This document shows, piece after piece, positions 1 through 6,407 of a stretch of DNA of 22,486 nt. The stretch comes from Oscillospiraceae bacterium (GTDB taxonomy: Bacteria > Bacillota_A > Clostridia > Oscillospirales > CAG-272). Every line of letters begins with the position of its first letter. Within the stretch, counting starts at the first letter, position 1. Where the stretch lies: NCBI GenBank assembly GCA_015063445.1, contig SVUD01000032.1, positions 1 to 22,486 on the forward strand, in the 5' to 3' direction. A program made the position numbers and the translations under genes. Under the pieces are notes generated by a model. That model saw only the letters and a list, made by a program, of their open reading frames with translations, was not told where the DNA came from and ran no database searches.

Positions 1-2
1 GC

Positions 3-212
3 GGCTGTCCTGCCTGTAAGCATTATTCACGTTCCTATATACGTCATCTCTTCAAGGCTAAAGAGGCTCTCGGTATGCGCCTTGCCGTTCTTCATAATCT
101 TTATTTCTATAATGATTTGATGCAGAAGATCAGAGATGCGCTCGATGAGGGCAGGTACGAGGAATTTTACAGAGAATACAGATTTAAGCTTGCCGAGAGA
201 TGCAAGGATTAA
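3..212 (+). CDS. tgt: Queuine/preQ1 tRNA-ribosyltransferase (Tgt), C-terminal end, partial
   Basis: Only the last 69 residues lie in the window; the 5' part is off the left edge. Tgt exchanges guanine 34 of the anticodon in tRNAs for Asp, Asn, His and Tyr for preQ1, in the cytoplasm. The visible part starts GCPACKHYSRSYIRHL, which matches the zinc-site region of Tgt: the CxxC pair is the last two of three Cys ligands, and the His of VLHNLYFYN is the usual fourth ligand. The tail through the TAA looks normal in length. It converges on the gene at 403-798, with a hairpin terminator between them. No yajC follows on this strand, although tgt is often followed by yajC. Family assignment rests on motif recognition of a short piece but the motif is distinctive. 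Confidence 0.9.
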   Translation, partial: GCPACKHYSRSYIRHLFKAKEALGMRLAVLHNLYFYNDLMQKIRDALDEGRYEEFYREYRFKLAERCKD

Positions 213-233
213 ATTTAAAGCATCATAACAAAG

Positions 234-290
234 AAAGAGTTTTCCGCACGGAGTGTGGCATTAGCCGTTTCCGATAAGAAAACTCTTTTT
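234..290 (+). terminator. Intrinsic terminator after tgt, possibly bidirectional
   Basis: An 11-bp perfect stem (AAAGAGTTTTC at 234-244 with GAAAACTCTTT at 278-288) encloses a 33-nt loop, which itself can form a small ACGG/CCGT helix. A T run follows on the + strand. Read on the - strand, the hairpin is followed by TTTCTTTG, so it could also stop the convergent operon that ends at 403. Confidence 0.75.
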
Positions 291-402
291 TAATTTTATT
301 AAAAGTCTGCTAAAACGTTTATTGTTATTATCAAGTCTGAATTTTTTGCAACGCTTATTACGTTTTTTATTAAATTCTGACCGAAAGTTACGCTTACAGC
401 CT

Positions 403-798
403 TTATTTGTGACCTGAACAATGACTTCCGTCAAACATTCCGATCAGCGAGCATTCAAAATATTCGTCGCCTTCCTTAAAGCCGACTGCCTTTATAAGTG
501 ATTTGTCGCCTGCGTTTAAATCTGCTCTGCAAATGTCGATTCCGCAAAGATTAATGAAGTTCATAGTTTGCCTTGCAAGTATGAACATTGCTTCAAAATC
601 GTTGCCGCCAAAAGCTTCCTTGATATCGTATATGTATCCGTAGCCTTCCTTTATTTCAAACTGTGAAATACCCATTATTCTTCCGCTTTCGCAGTCTGTC
701 ATTGCGTAAATAAAGCAACCTTCTTTAATTTCGGCGGAGCAAGCGCTCATAAGCTCTGTAGCGTCTGCGTCTAACTGAACGGGTGTTATTTTAAACAT
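403..798 (-). CDS. Small GNAT-like / hypothetical protein
   Basis: This 131-residue protein looks like a reduced GNAT N-acetyltransferase fold. It has an N-terminal strand-helix segment, a central beta stretch (FIYAMTDCESGRIMGISQF), and a late segment (DICRADLNAGDKSLIKAVGFKEGDEYFECSL) that resembles the last GNAT strands, where a residue of low conservation is followed by a GF motif. I do not see a clear Q/RxxGxG/A acetyl-CoA loop, so activity is uncertain. The substrate is unknown. It is the last gene of the lon-to-rluB run and starts inside the end of rluB: ATGTTTAA is shared, with the stop of rluB and the start of this gene overlapping by 8 nt. This suggests coupled translation. The C-terminal tail HCSGHK is Cys/His-containing but too short to call a metal site. 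Confidence 0.6.
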   Translation of the reverse strand: MFKITPVQLDADATELMSACSAEIKEGCFIYAMTDCESGRIMGISQFEIKEGYGYIYDIKEAFGGNDFEAMFILARQTMNFINLCGIDICRADLNAGDKSLIKAVGFKEGDEYFECSLIGMFDGSHCSGHK

Positions 799-1528
799 TG
801 TTTTTCTTCCTTGTCGCCTTTTTTAGATATTCTACCTCTTCGGGCTCAAGATATCTCCATTTACCAACCTGAAGTCCGTCGAGCTTAAGATTTCCAATAG
901 AGACACGCGAAAGACGTCGAACGGTGAGACCGGCAGTCTCGCACATTTTTCTTATCTGTCGGTTTCGTCCCTCAAAAAGAGTCATTTTCAGTACAGTCCC
1001 GCTTTCGTCCGTGCTGCTGATTCTTACCTCGACGGGCTTGATTTCATATCCGTCGATTACAAGCGGAGAAGTAAGTATTTCCATTTCAGCCTCAGTAACC
1101 TCGGAGTTAACCTTAACTCTGTATACTTTGGGAAGCGAATGACTCGGGTGAGTAAGCTTGTTTTTTAGTTCGCCGTCATCGGTCAATAGAAGCATACCCT
1201 CGGAAATAAGATCAAGACGTCCTACGGGATACACTCTGCTCCTGACACCGTCAAGAAGGTCGGTAACGCATTTTCTGCCTCGGTCATCATAGGTGCTCGA
1301 CAGGTATCCACGGGGCTTGTTCATCATAATGTAAGTGTATTCTTCGGAGCGTTTCACTACTTTTTTTCCACGGAAGGTAACGGTATCCTTTTTTGGATCA
1401 ACCTTTGTTCCGGGGGTGGCAACGTGTCCGTTTACTGAAATGTTCCCGTTTTTTATTTCTTCTTCCGCAGCTCGCCTTGACATAAGTCCCGAGTCTGCTA
1501 TAAATTTCTGTAGACGAATTTTATCCAT
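791..1528 (-). CDS. rluB: 23S rRNA pseudouridine synthase, RluB/RsuA family
   Basis: The 245-residue enzyme isomerises uridine to pseudouridine in large-subunit rRNA; RluB acts around position 2605 (E. coli numbering). An S4 RNA-binding domain occupies about residues 1-60 (RLQKFIADSGLMSRRAAEEEI). The catalytic domain carries GRLDLISEG at 103-111, with D106 as the catalytic Asp, and the RQIRKMCE block near the C terminus. An open frame extends 31 codons upstream to 1621, but that extension has no family similarity and covers the end of the carboxypeptidase gene. The ATG at 1528 starts exactly at the conserved S4 domain and overlaps the upstream stop by 8 nt (ATGGATAA). RluB versus another RsuA-family member cannot be settled by eye, although length and gene order favour RluB. 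Confidence 0.92.
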   Translation of the reverse strand: MDKIRLQKFIADSGLMSRRAAEEEIKNGNISVNGHVATPGTKVDPKKDTVTFRGKKVVKRSEEYTYIMMNKPRGYLSSTYDDRGRKCVTDLLDGVRSRVYPVGRLDLISEGMLLLTDDGELKNKLTHPSHSLPKVYRVKVNSEVTEAEMEILTSPLVIDGYEIKPVEVRISSTDESGTVLKMTLFEGRNRQIRKMCETAGLTVRRLSRVSIGNLKLDGLQVGKWRYLEPEEVEYLKKATRKKNNV

Positions 1529-2384
1529 TTTGTATGTCCGTTTCTTTTCTGTATATTCTAAAGTTGTTTCTTGTTTTCTCAAATCCGTAATTGAAAAGAG
1601 ATATATGGTCATTCCAATCATCAGGCGCGTTTATGGTAACGGATATAAATCTTTGTCCGTCACGCTCAGCGGCTCCAACGAGGCATCTTCCGCTTTTCTT
1701 CGTAAAGCCCGTTTTTACACCGATTGCGCCTTCATACATATTAAGAAGCTTGTTGTGATTTATAAGAAGTCTTGTTTCGCCGTCACTGTTTTTAACTGTG
1801 CATTTTTTAGATGATACAATCTCTCTGAAGATTGGGTTTTCGAGAGCAGCTGCGGCAATCAGGGCAAGTTCTCTTGCTGTTGTATAATGCTCTTTATCGT
1901 CGAGTCCATGCGGATTGGTAAAATGAGTATCCTTCAAGCCAAGCTCGCTTGCTTTTTCATTCATTTTGTCGGCAAATGCTTCGATACTGCCGGATATTTC
2001 GTATGCTATAGCGGCTGCGGCATCGTTTGCGCTTCTAAGCATAACACCAAGCAAGAGATCGCACATCGAGAGAATTTCACCGTTTTTTAAATATAGTGAC
2101 GAGCCCTCTATACCTATAGCTTTATCGGAAACCAAAATCTCTTTTTCAAGAGGGCAGCTTTCTATAGCTACGAGCGCGGTCATGATTTTTGTGGTGCTCG
2201 CCATTGGTAAGCGTTGATCGGCGTTCTTAATATATAAAAAGCTTTTAGCGGATGAATCGTATAGCGCCGCCGATTTAGCACTGACCGAAACCGCTCCTGA
2301 TGATGATACTACTGTTGTATAGAGTATAAATATCAGTACGAGAAATACTGCAAAAATTATTATACGCTCTTTAGGATTTTTCAT
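1521..2384 (-). CDS. Serine-type D-Ala-D-Ala carboxypeptidase (PBP5/DacF family, short form)
   Basis: This peptidoglycan enzyme removes the terminal D-Ala of stem pentapeptides outside the membrane. The three penicillin-binding motifs are present: STTK (residues 63-66, nucleophile Ser), SAN (118-120) and KTG (224-226). Residues about 8-28 are a hydrophobic N-terminal segment, either a signal anchor or a signal peptide. At 287 residues the protein ends soon after the catalytic domain and lacks the C-terminal beta-sandwich and amphipathic anchor of PBP5-type enzymes, so the N-terminal segment may be its membrane anchor. I chose the ATG at 2384 over a GTG at 2393 because GGAG then sits 8 nt upstream; the GTG would overlap that site. 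It lies between gerW (61-nt gap) and rluB (8-nt overlap). Clostridial genomes often call this dacB or dacF. Confidence 0.93.
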   Translation of the reverse strand: MKNPKERIIIFAVFLVLIFILYTTVVSSSGAVSVSAKSAALYDSSAKSFLYIKNADQRLPMASTTKIMTALVAIESCPLEKEILVSDKAIGIEGSSLYLKNGEILSMCDLLLGVMLRSANDAAAAIAYEISGSIEAFADKMNEKASELGLKDTHFTNPHGLDDKEHYTTARELALIAAAALENPIFREIVSSKKCTVKNSDGETRLLINHNKLLNMYEGAIGVKTGFTKKSGRCLVGAAERDGQRFISVTINAPDDWNDHISLFNYGFEKTRNNFRIYRKETDIQNG

Positions 2385-2445
2385 TTTAAACACTCCTTTT
2401 TGTTATTTTTCCATAAGAAGTGTCCTTTATACCGAAAAATGAAAA

Positions 2446-2829
2446 TCAGCTTAGTAACGTATCTTTTATCTTTTCGATGATTTTAGGGGAATTTTCAATT
2501 ATATTAAATGCTTTATCAACGGAAGATTGCTCATCAGATCCGATGCGTATAAGATTAATCTCAGCGTTTGCGCCGACTGTAAGAAATGCGACGGGAGTAA
2601 TAGAAACGCCGGTGCCGCTGCCACCGCCGAAATTAGCGGGCGCTACGGGTCTTTTTGCTTGAAAATCAACACCGCCGGTCGCAAATCCGACAGAAACTTT
2701 TGAAACGGGAATTATCGTAACGCCGTTCGGGGTGGTTATCGCTTTTCCGAAAACCGTTTCAACGTCAGCAAATTCACGTATTCCGTCAAGGGATGCTTTT
2801 ATCATATCGCTCATTTTGTTTTCGTTCAT
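2446..2829 (-). CDS. gerW: GerW (YtfJ) family sporulation-associated protein
   Basis: This is a 127-residue protein. The family mark is the block around residues 47-86: VGFATGGVDF, then a PAN-FGGGSGTGVSITPVAFL glycine-rich stretch and a hydrophobic strand. In Bacillus subtilis GerW is needed for proper spore germination; the biochemical role is not known. The gene follows the DUF2953 gene, as ytfJ follows ytfI in Bacillus, and overlaps its end by 44 nt. The ATG at 2829 has GAGGAAAAG about 8-12 nt upstream. An in-frame ATG at 2814 would reduce the overlap but has no visible ribosome binding site. Presence of this gene hints at a spore-forming ancestry but does not prove sporulation, since non-sporulating Clostridia keep it too. 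Confidence 0.9.
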   Translation of the reverse strand: MNENKMSDMIKASLDGIREFADVETVFGKAITTPNGVTIIPVSKVSVGFATGGVDFQAKRPVAPANFGGGSGTGVSITPVAFLTVGANAEINLIRIGSDEQSSVDKAFNIIENSPKIIEKIKDTLLS

Positions 2830-3364
2830 TCGCTTTTCTTTTCCTCATAGCAAGAAGCCTATTATAAGCTGAATTTATTGGATAATATGCCAAGGAAATC
2901 AAAAAATCAATTAGTGAAATGTTCAGCTCGGCTTCGATTTGCTTTTTTATACTATTATGCTCAGAATAGGAAATGCTTATATCCGCGACCTCAAAAAACT
3001 TTGTATTGGCTTCAAAGAAAGTTATAGCAGATGATATAAGACCTGAGTATATTCCGTATGATATAGCGTTTTTATCAGGATCTTTTTCCGGAAGCGATAG
3101 AGCGAACGAGCGAATCTTAACGCTCGATTTAGGTAAAATTATCTTTATGAGTGATATCCAAAAGCGTGCATTCTTTTTTTGTTTTTTCTTGCTTTTGTTA
3201 TTTTGTTTTTTGGAAGATTTATTGCTTGTAAATACAATGGCGAAAACCATAAAACCGATTTTAATAATATAGTTTTCGCCGTATTTGAGATTTATTGTCA
3301 AGCTTTCGGTAAGTATCAGAAAGATGATCAAGGCTGCAAAAAGTGATAAAATTGCACCTATCAT
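2786..3364 (-). CDS. DUF2953 membrane-anchored protein (YtfI-like)
   Basis: The 192-residue protein has unknown function. Residues 1-19 are a strongly hydrophobic segment (GAILSLFAALIIFLILTE) that should anchor it. A highly basic, low-complexity linker follows at about 47-65 (KSSKKQNNKSKKKQKKN), then a soluble domain, an ISYGIYSGLISSAITFFE segment near 101-118 that fits the DUF2953 pattern, and a basic C terminus. The assignment rests on this architecture and on position directly upstream of gerW, the ytfI-ytfJ order known from Bacillus. AAGGAG lies 4 nt before the ATG. The final 44 nt are shared with the gerW start. A role in the forespore or envelope is inferred only from the neighbour. Confidence 0.72.
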   Translation of the reverse strand: MIGAILSLFAALIIFLILTESLTINLKYGENYIIKIGFMVFAIVFTSNKSSKKQNNKSKKKQKKNARFWISLIKIILPKSSVKIRSFALSLPEKDPDKNAISYGIYSGLISSAITFFEANTKFFEVADISISYSEHNSIKKQIEAELNISLIDFLISLAYYPINSAYNRLLAMRKRKANERKQNERYDKSIP

Positions 3365-3378
3365 AAATCTCCTTTTTA

Positions 3379-4182
3379 TTAATCAATATCTACGATATCG
3401 TCTTCTGCGGAGGGCTCATCCTCAACCTCGGAAGCCGCGTTTTCGGTCTCTTCGATAACTGCTTTAGCGTTTTCTTCGGAGGTGATATCGCCATTCTGCT
3501 CGATATTTTCTTCGGTATTTTCATTTTCTAAGTCGTTGATAGAAATCTGATTTTCGTCAACCTCTCGCTCCGCGTCTTCCTTTTCGCGAGTCTTTTCAAA
3601 CATATTAATAAGCTCCTCGGAGGCGGATGGAAGGGCTTCTATCGACGGAAGTCCGAAGCAACGTAAAAAATCGGACGTGGTACCGTACTGCATAGGTCTT
3701 CCGGGAACGTCAAGTCTTCCAACGCATTCTATGAGGCCTCTGTCTATAAGGCTGTTCATGGCGTAAGAGGAGTCTACTTTTCTTATAGTATCGACAAATA
3801 CTCTTGTAACCGGCTGATTGTATGCAACTACAGCAAGTGTTTCCATAGCTGCTGTTGAAAGCGTACCGCTTTTTCTTATTCCGAGTGCATCACGTATTTC
3901 GTGAAGATAATTTTCCTTTGTGCAAAGCTGGCAGGACTCGGCATAAGTGAGAAGCATTACACCACGTGGGAATGGCTTTGGATCATTATATTTTATCGCA
4001 TATTCGAAGATTTTATCCTTTACCTTGGAGGGAGTCATATCGAAAACACGCGCAAGCGTTGCATAAGAAACCGGATGTCCTGCCGCAAAGAGAACTGCTT
4101 CGAGTCCTTCTTCGAATACTACGACACGCGGTGTTTCTTCTGCCTGTTCGGTTTCGGATTTTTTATTTTCTACGTCACTCAT
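3379..4182 (-). CDS. scpB: Condensin subunit ScpB
   Basis: ScpB dimers bind the ScpA kleisin and, with SMC, compact and segregate the chromosome. Residues about 20-190 are the tandem winged-helix body, with the conserved LEAVLFAAGHPVS start, TLSTAAMETLAVVAYNQPVTR and the VGRLDVPGRPMQYGTTSDFLRCFGL block. At 267 residues it is longer than the usual ~190-200. The extra ~75 C-terminal residues are rich in Glu, Asp and Asn and look disordered. A short charged segment (MSDVENKKSETEQAEETP) also precedes the domain. The ATG overlaps the scpA stop by 8 nt (ATGAGTGA), fitting coupled synthesis of partner subunits. Confidence 0.96.
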   Translation of the reverse strand: MSDVENKKSETEQAEETPRVVVFEEGLEAVLFAAGHPVSYATLARVFDMTPSKVKDKIFEYAIKYNDPKPFPRGVMLLTYAESCQLCTKENYLHEIRDALGIRKSGTLSTAAMETLAVVAYNQPVTRVFVDTIRKVDSSYAMNSLIDRGLIECVGRLDVPGRPMQYGTTSDFLRCFGLPSIEALPSASEELINMFEKTREKEDAEREVDENQISINDLENENTEENIEQNGDITSEENAKAVIEETENAASEVEDEPSAEDDIVDID

Positions 4183-5011
4183 TTTTGTCCTCGTCCTTTT
4201 CTGTATTGTCTTCGGGCATCATATCAAATTCGCTTTCCGCGCCCTCGATGGGAACGTAATTTGGATTTAACTTGAATTTGATATTAAGTCCCTCAGCATC
4301 ATATTCCGCAACGTCCTCAACAAAATGGACAGTTGTTATGGTAATTCTGTGTATTTTTATGAGTTCAAGCACACCCATAAATCTTGCAACGAGCTCAGCT
4401 CTTGACGTGGCATCCTTTAACAAGAAGAACAGAGAAGCCTCTTCATGCTCTTCAAGAAGAGCGCAAATTTCTTCTATTTTTTCTTCAACCGAAACAATGT
4501 GATGTTTAATAAGCGGGTTAACAAGATCGGCGGGCTTTCGCTCTGCCTCCGCTATTCTGAGTCTGCGGAGAATGGCGTTGAGAGCCTTGAGCATCATTGC
4601 GGGGTCAAGATTGAGCGGTAATCCTTTTTCCGGCGGAACGTCATCGGTGCCTTTAACAAAGCGTGATGAAAACTCATCGTAAAGCGGTCTGAGCTTCGTA
4701 ACCGCAAGCTTTGCTTGCTGATAAAGTAAAAGGGCATTGGCTATTTCGCGGCGAGGGTCGTTCTCGGTGCCTTCCTCATGAGGAAGTATCATTTTACTTT
4801 TTATGAGCATAAGCTCGCTTGCCATAACTATAAATTCGCTGGCAATATCAAGGTCCATACGCTGAGCCTCTTCGATATATTCCATATACTGATCGCATAT
4901 CATAGCGATGGGAATATCGGTTATGCTGACTTTGTTTTTACTTATCAGGGTAAGTAAAAGGTCAAGAGGACCTTCAAATTGGTCGAGTCTATACGTTAAC
5001 TGTTCAGACAT
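4175..5011 (-). CDS. scpA: Condensin kleisin subunit ScpA
   Basis: ScpA is the kleisin that bridges the SMC heads and binds ScpB. The N terminus YRLDQFEGPLDLLLTLI is the family signature, followed by the helical SMC-neck-binding region (ASEFIVMASELMLIKSKMILP). A charged middle follows, then the C-terminal winged helix near 205-250 (RFMGVLELIKIHRITI) that contacts the SMC head. The length of 278 residues is slightly above the usual 240-260, with an acidic tail. GGAG lies 10 nt before the ATG. It precedes scpB with an 8-nt overlap and follows the M50 protease gene by 17 nt. Its partner smc is in this same window on the opposite strand. Confidence 0.97.
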   Translation of the reverse strand: MSEQLTYRLDQFEGPLDLLLTLISKNKVSITDIPIAMICDQYMEYIEEAQRMDLDIASEFIVMASELMLIKSKMILPHEEGTENDPRREIANALLLYQQAKLAVTKLRPLYDEFSSRFVKGTDDVPPEKGLPLNLDPAMMLKALNAILRRLRIAEAERKPADLVNPLIKHHIVSVEEKIEEICALLEEHEEASLFFLLKDATSRAELVARFMGVLELIKIHRITITTVHFVEDVAEYDAEGLNIKFKLNPNYVPIEGAESEFDMMPEDNTEKDEDKNE

Positions 5012-5028
5012 GTTGTTTTATCTCCAAA

Positions 5029-5778
5029 TCAAGCTTTGAGGAAGGGAATCAGCTCCCATAAATAAAATATAAAGGAAGAAATTTTTGAAATAAGGAATCC
5101 GAGAATATCGGATAACGAGAATACTCTAACGATAGATGAGAGTACCGGATTGTACGCTATCATAGGAACCGAAAGAAGTCCGGCTACCACCAAATCTCCA
5201 AGAAGAAGCCATCCGAGAAGCACGTAATATATTGTTCTCTCGTATTTCATTATTGCGAAATACGTTTTCGGAGGAAGAATTACGTTTAAAATTCTCGAGC
5301 CGTCAAGCGGAGGTATCGGTATAAGATTAAAGATTGCGATTCCTATATTTATCAGGTGAAAAATATAGAAGAAATCAAGGGTGTTTTGGACCACCGAAAG
5401 CCAAAACCGACTTTCGAAGGCTACAGTACTCAACGGCGCGTATATCAAAAGAAATATAAACGCGGAGAGAAACGCCATAATAATATTGGAAAGAGGACCG
5501 GCAAGGGCTGTTATAGCGAAATCTCTTTTTGGATTTTTAAAATTGCGAGGGTTTATTGGAACAGGCTTCGCCCATCCAAAGTGAAAGAATAGCATACAGA
5601 GCGCGCCGATCGGATCAAGATGTTTAATCGGATTAAGCGTGAGTCTGCCATACATTTTAGCAGTGTCGTCTCCGAGCTTGTATGCCGCATATCCGTGAGA
5701 ATATTCGTGAATAGTAAGGGTTAAAAGAACCGCAAAAAGCGAAATTACTATTTCGGGTATTGAACTAACGTTAAACAT
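5029..5778 (-). CDS. Site-2 protease family (M50) membrane metalloprotease, YwhC-like
   Basis: This is a 249-residue polytopic membrane protein. The zinc site HEYSH is at residues 24-28 within the first transmembrane segment, and the third ligand motif NLIPIPPLDGSRIL lies near 150-165. Between and after these are several hydrophobic helices. The family is the short, PDZ-less M50 group; the substrate is unknown and members are often annotated simply as site-2 protease family. The start is one base after the engB stop, with AGGTGA inside the end of engB as ribosome binding site. scpA follows after 17 nt; in many Clostridia this protease precedes scpA, so the position is usual rather than informative. 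Confidence 0.92.
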   Translation of the reverse strand: MFNVSSIPEIVISLFAVLLTLTIHEYSHGYAAYKLGDDTAKMYGRLTLNPIKHLDPIGALCMLFFHFGWAKPVPINPRNFKNPKRDFAITALAGPLSNIIMAFLSAFIFLLIYAPLSTVAFESRFWLSVVQNTLDFFYIFHLINIGIAIFNLIPIPPLDGSRILNVILPPKTYFAIMKYERTIYYVLLGWLLLGDLVVAGLLSVPMIAYNPVLSSIVRVFSLSDILGFLISKISSFIFYLWELIPFLKA

Positions 5779-5779
5779 T

Positions 5780-6376
5780 TTATATTACATCACCTATTTT
5801 TTTGAGAAGAGCTTCTTTTCCTTCGCGTGTAACCGAAGAGAACGGGAAGATTTCAATGTCAGTATTATAAAAGTATTCGTTCTTAAGCTCATCAAGCGCT
5901 TTTGAAAGTTGTGTTTTTGAGAGTTTGTCCGTTTTTGTAGTAGCAACGACAAACGGAATATCTCTGGATATCATAAAATTCATCATCATAATATCATCGT
6001 CGGTAGGTCCGGTTCTGATATCTATGAGTTGAATAACGAGCTTTAGGGCATCCGCCGAAGGATTTTTCAAAAAATAATCGTCCGTAAGAGTGCTCCATGA
6101 TTTTTTTGATTCTATTGAACACTTTGCATAGCCGTATCCGGGCAGGTCCACAAGATAAAACTTGTTATCAACACCGTAGTAGTTGATAGTGATAGTCTTA
6201 CCGGGAGCGGATGAAACTCTGGCAAGAGATTTTCTGCCGAGAAGAGTGTTTATAAGTGAGCTTTTTCCAACGTTCGAGCGTCCGGAAAGAGCGACCTGGG
6301 GCTTAGGCTCTCTTGGAAATTGCTTAGCATTGCCAACCGTCATTGATATGTTTGCATTATTGACGTTAAATTTCAT
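5780..6376 (-). CDS. engB: Ribosome biogenesis GTP-binding protein EngB (YsxC/YihA)
   Basis: EngB is an essential small GTPase that assists late assembly of the 50S subunit. At 198 residues it is the normal size. The G1 loop GRSNVGKS is at residues 32-39, followed by the switch region ending SSAPGKT, G3 DLPGYGYAK from 77, and G4 TKTD at 147-150, with SSVTREG as G5 near the C terminus. It follows lon by 31 nt, the usual lon-engB pair of Bacillota. The ribosome binding site is weak (a GGAA about 8 nt upstream of the ATG). Confidence 0.97.
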   Translation of the reverse strand: MKFNVNNANISMTVGNAKQFPREPKPQVALSGRSNVGKSSLINTLLGRKSLARVSSAPGKTITINYYGVDNKFYLVDLPGYGYAKCSIESKKSWSTLTDDYFLKNPSADALKLVIQLIDIRTGPTDDDIMMMNFMISRDIPFVVATTKTDKLSKTQLSKALDELKNEYFYNTDIEIFPFSSVTREGKEALLKKIGDVI

Positions 6377-6407
6377 ATTTATATTCCGTTCTAAATAACG
6401 TTGTAAG

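Noticed and set aside
300..402. Imperfect inverted repeat GTCTGAATT ... AATTCTGAC and a repeated ACGCTTA
   Set aside because: The stem has mismatches and sits in A+T-rich sequence between a stop codon and an already adequate terminator; it may be chance.
791..1621. Longer rluB reading frame starting at 1621
   Set aside because: The extra 31 residues precede the conserved S4 domain, show no family similarity and lie wholly over the end of the carboxypeptidase gene. The ATG at 1528 fits the family start and the 8-nt overlap.
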